A stretch of 10,000 nucleotides of DNA from Symbiodinium natans (taxonomy: Eukaryota > Sar > Dinophyceae > Suessiales > Symbiodiniaceae): NCBI GenBank assembly GCA_905221605.1, contig CAJNDS010000647.1, positions 42,501 through 52,500 of the forward strand. The letters are read 5' to 3'. Numbering within the stretch: position 1 is the first letter of the stretch; every line of letters begins with the position of its first letter. The notes below the pieces were generated by a model. The model ran no database searches and had not been told where the DNA came from. It saw only the letters and a list, made by a program, of their open reading frames with translations. The position numbers and the translations under genes are program-made. Below are positions 1 to 6,260 of this stretch, piece after piece.

Positions 1-15
1 TATCTTTCCTGTACC

Positions 16-204
16 ATGTGCTGTTCTGATTATTTCCGGCGCAACAAGGGAAGGAAAGAAGTAAGCTCCCTATGGGCCGTGCCGGCGTGCCAGTTCCTGA
101 GTCTTCAAGAGTGCTTTCGACGTGTAAAGGTCATGAAAAGCAGCTATGTCCTGGTCGGAGTTCTGGTGACCATCGTCTCGTCATCCGCAGACCGACTCTC
201 TTGA
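16..204 (+). CDS. Possible terminal exon with C-terminal hydrophobic segment
   Basis: Open frame ending in TGA at 202-204. I do not recognise the protein. From the methionine at 134 it reads MKSSYVLVGVLVTIVSSSAD, a lysine followed by about 14 hydrophobic residues and small residues. This would suit either a C-terminal membrane anchor of a gene entering from the left, or a signal peptide if translation starts there. An AG-before-G splice-acceptor-like site (ends at 129) precedes GTCATG, matching the acceptor pattern of the well-supported gene further right, and third codon positions after it are fairly GC-rich. No homology is claimed, and chance openness over 63 codons is quite possible. Confidence 0.22.
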   Translation: MCCSDYFRRNKGRKEVSSLWAVPACQFLSLQECFRRVKVMKSSYVLVGVLVTIVSSSADRLS

Positions 205-390
205 CTGCCTGACTCGCATGACACTAAAATTATATTTAAAATTCTTTCAAATCAACACACAGCCGCGCAGCAGTAGTTGGGAGAGTGCCGACGATGTTGT
301 TTTTGGCTGTTTCTTCCAGAGGTCTGGATGTGTTTCTCTGAAAGATCCCGGGCACTGCTGCGGCCACTCTTGAAGTGCAGTGCCACGCCG

Positions 391-1236
391 CTAGTGCGTG
401 GCAGCCAAAAGCCACGGAAGGAATGCTTCAGGATAAGCCATCCTGTCGAGCCTGAGCTTTTCGCAGCAGCTGGAAATCTTGCCTGCTGGCTCAGGCTCGT
501 CTTGTAAGCTGTTGTACTCAACCGTGCACCCCCAGCCTGACAACCTGAATACAGAAGAAGGCTTGCCATCACAGAGAATGCATTCAAGTGGCTGACCTCC
601 CACCTCGCGGGCTTCTCCGACGGGCAAGTTTAGTGTTGTCGGGGTTTTTGGCAAAGGCTTACGCAAGTCATCATGGAGATTGTCATGAAATGCCCTTAAA
701 GTTGTTACTCTGGCGGAGCGCAGGCAAGTGAGGTGGATGCACGAGGGTGCTTGAAGGTAGCTTTTCCAGGACGTAGCTCCATTGCTGTGGACTCTTTTTA
801 AAGGGAGGTCTGCCGTAAGGCACCGCTTCCCGAGAAGTGAACATACCGGAGCCGTCTGCATGGACGTTTCATGGTGCGCCATGAGGTCAAAACTCGGCTT
901 GGCCGTGGGTCGCAGCTTGGGCTTCTTGTGTTGCATGTCTTCGCCACGCTTCAGCATGCTCAGCAGCGCACGTGGGGGCATCAGTGGCTCCTTCGACTCC
1001 TCAGATACCTGAACCTTACATGTGAGAAAAAACTGTAACATCTCTAACGCCCCGATGCTTCCACTCCGAAGGAAGTGCGGCCAGATGATCTCGACGATAC
1101 TGAACGCCTGCCGAAGGAGCAATCGCTCTCCCTCCCCCTCTCTCCTCCCCTTCAAGGTTTTGCGGCTAAAATCCCCAAGAATCCTCAAGAGAAAGAAGGG
1201 ATGAGAAAAGGCCCTGAAGCCTCGAAAGCCCCTCAA
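391..1236 (-). CDS. Minus-strand open frame with a likely coding exon, unknown function
   Basis: A 281-codon frame ending at TAG (complement of 391-393), long for chance at this base composition. The best part is 847-1008 (complement). It is preceded by a T-rich stretch ending TTCAG and followed by GTATGT, so it fits a 162-nt exon of exactly 54 codons in phase 0 with the AG|G acceptor seen elsewhere in the window. By my count 40 of its 54 codons end in G or C. It encodes a lysine/proline-rich peptide including MLKRGEDMQHKKPKLRPTAK, possibly a nuclear localisation signal. The lower part, 391-640, also reads sensibly with scattered cysteines. Codons 1-76 (1009-1236) are low in complexity and may be intron. 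I recognise no family. The gene would run opposite to the Hip-like gene starting at 1540. Uncertain: one long exon, or two to three exons that happen to share a frame. Confidence 0.4.
   Translation of the reverse strand: MRGFRGFRAFSHPFFLLRILGDFSRKTLKGRREGEGERLLLRQAFSIVEIIWPHFLRSGSIGALEMLQFFLTCKVQVSEESKEPLMPPRALLSMLKRGEDMQHKKPKLRPTAKPSFDLMAHHETSMQTAPVCSLLGKRCLTADLPLKRVHSNGATSWKSYLQAPSCIHLTCLRSARVTTLRAFHDNLHDDLRKPLPKTPTTLNLPVGEAREVGGQPLECILCDGKPSSVFRLSGWGCTVEYNSLQDEPEPAGKISSCCEKLRLDRMAYPEAFLPWLLAATH
447..499. repeat. Bulged hairpin (inverted repeat)
   Basis: Perfect 11-bp arms CGAGCCTGAGC (447-457) and GCTCAGGCTCG (489-499). Inside them are a second pair, CAGCAG (464-469) and CTGCTG (483-488), and a 13-nt loop. 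The left side carries a 6-nt bulge and the right side none. The hairpin sits inside the minus-strand open frame near its 3' end, so it could be an RNA structure in that transcript or a small relic inverted repeat. Confidence 0.5.
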
Positions 1237-1539
1237 GAAAGCCCAGAGAAAGCCCCAGGAGTCTGAGGCTTGGCCTCAGCTTTTCCCGCCGGCGCGGGGT
1301 CCCGGGGGGTTGGGATCGGGGTGGGTGGGGGGGGCCTGCTTTAGTGCTCAGGTCGGGACGAAGGAGCCAATGTTTGAGCTTTGGGATTCAGCTCTGGGTC
1401 GAGGCGTCAGGGTTTCGGGCCGGGCTCGTAGCAGGTGCCTTTACAAGGCACGGTTTGTTTTCTCTCAGTTGCAGACCTGCAGTTTCCTCTTGTGACGAGC
1501 CTGAGGGCCCGTCCTTTCCAATTATTCATGTAATCTCAG
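1237..1539. other. Non-coding spacer or intron with G-run cluster
   Basis: No supported exon. It holds a small perfect hairpin, CTGAGGC-ttg-GCCTCAG at 1263-1279, followed by CTTTT. At 1296-1334 there are six runs of three or more G on the plus strand, a potential G-quadruplex. The segment ends in a pyrimidine-containing stretch and the CTCAG acceptor used by the exon at 1540. The upstream exons and start of the Hip-like gene should lie to the left or within this stretch, but I could not identify them. Confidence 0.4.
1296..1334 (+). repeat. G-run cluster, potential G-quadruplex
   Basis: Runs of G at 1296-1299, 1304-1309, 1312-1314, 1318-1321, 1323-1325 and 1327-1334, separated by loops of one to four bases. 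This satisfies the usual four-tract G-quadruplex pattern with tracts to spare. No role can be read from context beyond lying upstream of the first recognised exon of the plus-strand gene. Confidence 0.5.
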
Positions 1540-4111
1540 GCCAACACCAGCGCGCAGTTGCGCCACGACGCGGAGAAAGCTGCCGTTGCAGACTTGGAAT
1601 GGCAATGCAGTAATGGAGCAAGTGCTTAGGCGTGCAGCTACGCTGAGCAAGCCCCCCCCTCGTGAGCTCTTTCGACGGGGGGACCCCGGCCCAGGCTGTG
1701 GCCATGCAAGCTGGGGACTTCACCGGCGCCATCAATGTGTACACGGAGGTGCGCGTTTGTGAAAGTGTGCACGTGCGCTGGTATGTCAAGGTGAGGTTCG
1801 TGGAGCCGTGCCCATGCTGATCTGCAGAATGTTTCTTCTGGAGGCCATGAGAAGTGGCGGCTCCAATCCGCAGATGCTCTGCACCCGCAAGTGCCCCGGT
1901 GACTTTCTTTTCATTCCAGAGGTTCTGTGGCTTTTTGTTTCTTCAAAACTCTGAGTGTCAAAACCCTTCTTGGGCCGCGGGAGTCGGCTCTTCAGGCTCG
2001 GCGCTGCTGCTGAAGATGAAGCGGCCCTGTGCAGCGATCCGGGACTGTGCCGGGCCCAGGCGCTTCCGCGCGCCCTCTCCTCAAAGATCCTTATCGGGAC
2101 TTCTGTGAGGGTGAATCGAGGCCTCAGGTTGCTTTGCGGGCGGGAGCTTTCGGGTCTCGTGGCTCCGTGGAGTTATAGTTCTTCGCAGAACCCGCCTGAT
2201 CTCCCTTGAGGCACAGCAGCGCTGAAGATTAACAATCACATGGTGAAGGCGGGGGCTTGGCATCTCACGGAAAGGTGTAGTGGCGTAGGGAATCCTCGAG
2301 CGTCCACTTTTGAGGCTTACCGCCTTCGCGGCATGGCGCATCGTGCGACTCTCGGACTGCGGGTCCCAAAGTAATTAGAGCGCTGGCTGCAAATCTGTAT
2401 AGGTTTCTCTGGGGCACAAAAGGCCGTGGAAAGATTGACTCGTCGTTCGTGTTGGCTGAGTTGGCTTGAGGTCGGCTCGGTCACTGGAAGAAGGCGTACC
2501 GGGACTTGACGGAGGCAGGCGATTGTTGATCGTTCGCTCTGCCACCGTGCTGTTCTGCGAACGGAAAAGTGTTTACGAGCACACGAGAAACCTTTTCATC
2601 TTTCACATGTGTGAGCTGGAGTGAGAGTCCGGGCCCATGCCCTGAAGAACAAGGAGAAAAAGAACATGGAGTGTGTCTGGGGGCCACTTTGGCAGCTTTG
2701 GAAACAACGGGGGCCCCTCGTGCAAGCAGGGTCGTCAAAAGGCCCAGCAGAAAGGGGGCCCTGTTGTCCTCCCAGCTGAACTGGTGGGGATTTGATGGGC
2801 GGGGATTTGATGGGCGGGGAAAGTCCGCTACTTGACAGGACCGCTGGCCGGGGTTTGTGAGGGTGAACTTATTTGGCAAAAAGGGTTTCATCGGGAAGTC
2901 ATGTCTTGCCGGGAAGCGAATGAACCGGAGCCCACCCCCTTTGTTCGGTGGGGCCGGTACAACCATAAACTATACAAACCTGAATCAGGCGCCCAACAAA
3001 ACTTTTTCTGATTCACGCTTTTCTCCGTGGCTGGGTTGGTTTTTCCGAATGAGTGGATGGGGGACATGCTGTGTGAAGGGGGTCGTCCGCGGAAGGAGCA
3101 TGGGGAGGAAAAATAGTTTTTTCCGGCGCAGGCTTAGCAACCGGGCGCAGGAAGACACGCAAAGAAGAGCGAGCAAAACAAGCCACGACACTTGATTTCG
3201 CTCCGCGGGGGCGTTTTTTTTGCGACCATATTGCCACCGCTATCAAGAAACGAAATGAATACATCAACGAAAACAAGAAAAATGCACACACTGTATATTC
3301 AGAAACAAACAAGTGCCTGTAGAATGTGGTATGCTCTGAACAGGGCCTCGTTGAGTTCAATGGCTAAGACGCCTCATGGAGTGGTGGGCAAGACCTGCCG
3401 GGGGTTCGCCCCTTTGTCCTGCGAAAGAAAGAAATAAAGGACCCTCTGACACGGAGAGAAGGAGACAAAAGGACCATCTAACACGGAGAGAAGAAGAAGA
3501 AGAAGAAGAAGAAGAAGAAGAAGAAGAAGAAGAAGAAGAAGAAGAAGAAGAAGAAGAAGAAGAAGAAGAAGAGGTTTTGGAGGAGGAATGGCGCCGTGCG
3601 TGGATCAACCGAATAGAATTTTGCATGTGTGCATCACTCTTTGGGCTTTCATGAGGAGTTGAAGCCTCACTCGCGACCACAGAGCTGTTTCGAGTGTTTG
3701 ATCCTGTTCGTTGCGGTTGTCATAATGTTGTTTTGGCCATGCCCGAGAAGGAGAGAGAGCGAGAGAGAGCGAGAGAGAGCCAGGCTCAGCACCTCAAGTT
3801 TGACCCCGACACGTCAGACATGTCGCTTCCTTGGGGGGTGTGCGCCGAGCTCCAGCTAGTCTAGCTACGGCTATGTGTAGCTGGATGTTCCGATGATCGC
3901 TTTGCCATACTTTGCCCATACTTACTACTTGCCCGTAACCTTCTGTGGAGATGATCCCTTAATCCCAGCCCACATCTCCCCCTCCCCCTTCTTCAAACCC
4001 TAGAAAACCACGCACTAAGCCCTCCTTTAAAACAAAGTCTAAACCCCAATGAGGCACAAGCTCGTGGCCGGCAAGCTGGGCGTCACCGCCACCGGCCCCA
4101 AGACCCGAGAG
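1540..4111 (+). CDS. ST13: Hip/ST13-like TPR co-chaperone, multi-exon, partial
   Basis: Spliced by eye. Exons: 1540-1578 or 1581; 1695-1748; 1844-1886; 1996-2046; 2211-2248; 2315-2342; 2471-2514; 3784-3824; 4054-4111. Phases agree from 1695 onward; the first exon's 3' end is uncertain. The join reads as a TPR array: GDFTGAINVYTEAMRSG (helix pair of one repeat), RSALLLKMKRPCAAIRDC, TAALKINNHMVKAYRLRG, AHRRLGHWKKAYRDLTEA, then AQHLKFDPDTSDMS. The same order and spacing occur in Hsc70-interacting protein (AAIRDC, then RG.AHR.LGHW, then an acidic D-rich stretch). In animals Hip binds the Hsp70 ATPase domain in the cytosol and slows ADP release. Donors are GTGCG, GCAAG, GTGCC, GCGGG, GTGCG, GCAGG, GCTTC and GCAGG; every acceptor is AG|G. 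The N-terminus, the C-terminal DP/STI1 domain and the stop codon were not found. Another TPR co-chaperone is the main alternative. The last two exons are less certain than 1695-2514. Confidence 0.72.
2786..2820. repeat. 15-bp tandem repeat, two units plus remnant
   Basis: Unit GGGGATTTGATGGGC at 2786-2800 and again, identical, at 2801-2815, followed by GGGGA as the start of a third unit. It lies within the large intron. Identical units suggest recent slippage or duplication. Confidence 0.85.
3436..3493. repeat. Direct duplication with 32-bp period
   Basis: AAAGGACCCTCTGACACGGA at 3436 recurs as AAAGGACCATCTAACACGGA at 3468. The match continues through GAGAAG, giving 24 of 26 matching positions. 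The second copy runs straight into the (GAA) tract, and its GAGAAG end is a plausible seed for the microsatellite. Confidence 0.8.
3490..3570. repeat. (GAA)27 microsatellite
   Basis: Twenty-seven uninterrupted GAA units, followed by GAG. All frames through it appear as homopolymeric glutamate, lysine or arginine (plus strand) or serine, leucine or phenylalanine (minus strand), which explains the apparent open frames here. It lies within the large intron of the Hip-like gene. Long pure GAA/TTC tracts can form triplex DNA and are length-unstable. Confidence 0.95.
3751..3780. repeat. 10-bp GAGAGAGAGC tandem repeat, three units
   Basis: Three identical 10-bp units end one base before CAG|GCTCAG, the inferred 3' splice site at 3783/3784. 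The repeat therefore occupies the place where a polypyrimidine tract would be expected. Confidence 0.9.
3825..4053 (+). other. Intron of the Hip-like gene
   Basis: Inferred from a GCTTCC donor and an AATGAG|GCAC acceptor. The join completes a serine codon (TC plus G) and leads into HKLVAGKLGVTATGPKTRE. The 3' half is pyrimidine- and A-rich (CCTCCCCCTTCTTC near 3978), as expected upstream of an acceptor. The donor is the weakest of the set. Confidence 0.35.
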
Positions 4112-4937
4112 GCAGGGTTCAGGGTTTCAAGGCTTCAGACGCTGGGTGTTTCGGATCTGATCGCAGGGGTGTGTGTGGCAGAGGGTTCTCGGAGTGACGC
4201 CAGAGACGCAAGGATCGGAGGAAGGTTTCTTCACATGTTCACGTGCTGTTGGCTGCGTGAGAAGGCCTCTCCAAGGAAGCGAAGCAAGGTGCGGGAGGTG
4301 GGAGCCGTGTCGTGGCTCGGTTTCCGGTACGTTATGAGGCCACCAAACCTGATTTACTGCCTGTCCAGCCCACCTGGAACCAGCATGATAGTCGCGATTT
4401 CTTGCCTGTGCTTCCGTTTCTAGAGTTGAGGTTTAGACATAACATCTGGACCCTTTGCATACCAACGGTGCTGCACTGCTTCGAGAGGGCCACTTGCCCC
4501 TGCGACTGCTTGACCCACTGAGCCTGCGAGCCCTACCTTCCGCCATGCAGTAGTGGCGTGACATAAGCTCTCATCAAAGGAGCGCTCTCCAAACGGTATG
4601 TTCCCTGTGATGCTTGCAACTCCGCTTCAGTCTCCTCCACCTCGGATGTCTGTACCTGATCCGTCACCTGGCAGCATTGGGAATGCGAGGCCTGCGTGTG
4701 CCCGCGTGCTTAGGCGATACATACGATATGAATCAGGTATCGGGGTGGCACAGTCAGAAGCAGGCCTACCACGAATGTTCGATATCGGCTCCGATTTGTG
4801 TGGCTTATGAAGAAACACAAGTTGCCTCGTACTGTGCGCGCAAACTCAGGACAACAGCGCAGTCTCACTTTCTCTTTGCCTGACGCTCAGGATCATCCCT
4901 GAGCTGCATTTTCCTGCGCCGGTGGCCGGGATCTGAG
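4112..4937 (+). other. Intron/spacer, no firm exon
   Basis: Begins with GCAGGG after GAG, the same donor pattern as at 2515. One possible 24-nt exon, 4265-4288, would read ASPRKRSK between an AG|G acceptor and a GTGCGG donor, in the right phase, but it is too short to trust. A 70-codon plus frame (4312-4521) and overlapping frames at 4598-4883 show no recognisable domain. No repeat was noticed. Confidence 0.3.
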
Positions 4938-5058
4938 GAGGTCGAGGAGCTACCCTACGTAGCGCTGGCGGTCACTCTAAGAACCGAGGCTGCTCCTGAG
5001 CCCCCGCTGGAGAAGGGGCAGGCGGTGCTCCTCGTCGGTCGGCTCACCAAGATGTGGG
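4938..5058 (+). CDS. Candidate internal exon, unknown or Hip-like gene
   Basis: Bounded by CTGAG|GAG and G|GTGCTT, open in phase 0, with 31 of its first 40 codons ending in G or C by my count. This is the highest third-position GC in the left half of the window apart from the Hip-like exons. It encodes EVEELPYVALAVTLRTE and, after a proline-rich turn, EKGQAVLLVGRLTKMWG, which has a beta-strand-like look. I cannot assign a family. It could be the next exon of the gene at 1540-4111 (the phase is compatible) or part of another gene. A further exon might follow at 5197-5235. Confidence 0.38.
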
Positions 5059-5543
5059 GTGCTTCCCCATGTGAAGCCGCCAGTAACGCGCCTTTACCCT
5101 TTGAGTCCCCGCACCCATTGGACATTGGACTCCTACGCCTGAGGCCTGCAAAGGGCTCCACAGCTGAACGGGCGGCGCGGTGTGGTGGAGCGGGAGGCAC
5201 ACGTGGTCGAGGGTTTGGCTCTACGTGGACTTTGGGTGTGTAGGGAGCATCCTGAGTGGGGTTTAGAGGAGTCAAAGCTGCAGTGCTTGGGGCTGGGGTT
5301 TCATATTCAGATGAACGGTTTCTATCAAAAACAATCAAGGCAAAGATATCTTGCCTTGTAGGAGAGACAGAGAGATAGACAGAAAGATAGACATAAAGCT
5401 AGAAGTGGAGAGCCAAATATCGAATGACATAGGGAGAGACAGGAACGAAGGTAGGCAGCAAGAAATGAAGAAGCGTACCGTGATTTAGGAATCACACCTC
5501 GTAATGTTTCGGCTCATTAGCCTGCAACTTTAGTGTTCGTGGA
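5059..5543. other. Spacer between host exons and the retroelement
   Basis: No convincing gene. Contains a degenerate GATAGACA-type purine repeat (two 12-bp units at 5373-5396) and a perfect 6-bp inverted repeat, GTGATT-tagg-AATCAC at 5480-5495. The retroelement's 5' boundary must lie here or just inside ORF0. I see no long terminal repeat, and because the 3' end is outside the window none can be tested. Confidence 0.4.
5373..5396. repeat. 12-bp imperfect tandem repeat (AGATAGACA core)
   Basis: AGATAGACAGAA followed by AGATAGACATAA, differing at one position, inside a wider purine-rich stretch of AGAGACAG-like words (about 5360-5410). Confidence 0.7.
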
Positions 5544-6260
5544 ATGGCCGGCGCCTTATCAGTCTGTTCTGATTGCAGTCGCTGGGCAAGCACTTCCGGA
5601 GCACCTATCTGTGGTCTCTGTTGGGTGGTCCGAGCTGTTCGATTATTGCCTTTTGATTCTCGGGTCACATCGAGCAATTACGATCTTGCACATTCGATTT
5701 TGGAAAGAAGTTTGGGTGAAGTGAACTCGTGGTTATCGGTTCCTCTGACTGGTGTTCCTGATTCTCACGAACTGGTTGTCGAAACTCCTGATTCGGGAGC
5801 TTTGCAACTAGACAGTGGATCATCCAGCCAGGGGGCCAACAAGGAAAAAAGGAAGGAGCGTGATCGTGATCGCCGAGAGCAGCGGAGAGAGGAGAAGAGA
5901 AGACCTCCTACCCCGCCTCGACCTGTGCGGAGGCCAGCTTCAGTTGACCAGCGCGCCTCCCCTGCAGGTTCGTCTGGTCATTTTCCAGAAAAGGAAGCTT
6001 TCAGCTGGGAAAGGCAGCGCAAGCCCAAAAACAAAGGGCGTAAGCATCGAGAGCGTGGAATCAACTATCGAAAGCAGTGGAAGCTGAGGGATCTGGAAGC
6101 ACGTGAGCCGGATGGCCCCGAGGAGGCGGCCTGCAGCGGCGAAAGCTGCTCCAAGGAGAGCAAGAGGGCTCAGGCCAAAGGCTGTGCCGAAACGAAAGGC
6201 GAAGGCCAAACCAACACCCAGCAATCGCCGCAAAGGGGAAGAGCATCATCCTCCACGTAA
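5544..6260 (+). CDS. Retroelement ORF0, charged disordered protein
   Basis: 238 codons from the first ATG in the frame after a stop at 5502 to TAA at 6258. The N-terminal third is cysteine/tryptophan-rich and unrecognised, and may be untranslated. The rest is hydrophilic: a KEKRKERDRDRREQRREEKR block (about residues 100-119), a PPTPPRPVRRP proline-arginine stretch, and further basic runs. It resembles RNA-binding or RS-like disordered tails rather than a folded domain. It overlaps the start of ORF1 by about 150 nt in another frame. It shares its frame with ORF2, whose frame is open on both sides of the single TAA. It could be a separate leader protein, the N-terminus of a longer polyprotein broken by this stop, or a chance frame in the 5' leader. 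Confidence 0.4.
   Translation: MAGALSVCSDCSRWASTSGAPICGLCWVVRAVRLLPFDSRVTSSNYDLAHSILERSLGEVNSWLSVPLTGVPDSHELVVETPDSGALQLDSGSSSQGANKEKRKERDRDRREQRREEKRRPPTPPRPVRRPASVDQRASPAGSSGHFPEKEAFSWERQRKPKNKGRKHRERGINYRKQWKLRDLEAREPDGPEEAACSGESCSKESKRAQAKGCAETKGEGQTNTQQSPQRGRASSST

Larger units (their letters stand above)
2515..3783 (+). other. Large intron of the Hip-like gene, repeat-bearing
   Basis: Begins GCAGGC right after GAG and ends GAGAGAGCCAG before GCTCAG. Joining its flanks continues the TPR protein in phase 0 (DLTE then AQHLKFDPDT). It carries the 15-bp tandem repeat at 2786, the 32-bp-period duplication at 3436, the (GAA)27 tract and the GAGAGAGAGC array. A 161-codon minus-strand frame (2481-2966) overlaps its start, but nothing in it suggests a protein. 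The stretch before the acceptor is purine-rich, so the usual polypyrimidine tract is missing. Confidence 0.55.

Noticed and set aside
1832-1935. Read-through frame giving CPGDFLFIPE, reminiscent of a JmjC/cupin metal-binding strand
   Set aside because: The stretch spans the inferred GCAAGT donor at 1887. Splicing there gives a continuous TPR match to Hip, and no other JmjC motif is nearby.
2481-2966. 161-codon minus-strand open frame
   Set aside because: It overlaps a supported plus-strand exon end and intron, contains the translated 15-bp tandem repeat, and shows no domain-like pattern.
3357-3680. Poly-serine (minus) and poly-glutamate (plus) proteins
   Set aside because: They are translations of the GAA microsatellite with unremarkable flanks.
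4049-4111. MRHKLVAGKLG looks like the start of ribosomal protein L17
   Set aside because: Resemblance stops after a few residues, and the ATG overlaps an AG|G acceptor that continues the upstream gene in phase.
4938-5058. Single-strand DNA-binding protein (OB-fold) assignment for the exon-like block
   Set aside because: Only a loose GQAV..VGRLT..W resemblance, too little to name a family.
5340-6111. A 5' long terminal repeat or a relict trans-spliced leader at the retroelement start
   Set aside because: No TG...CA-bounded direct repeat can be paired without the 3' end, and no match to the conserved dinoflagellate spliced-leader core was seen.
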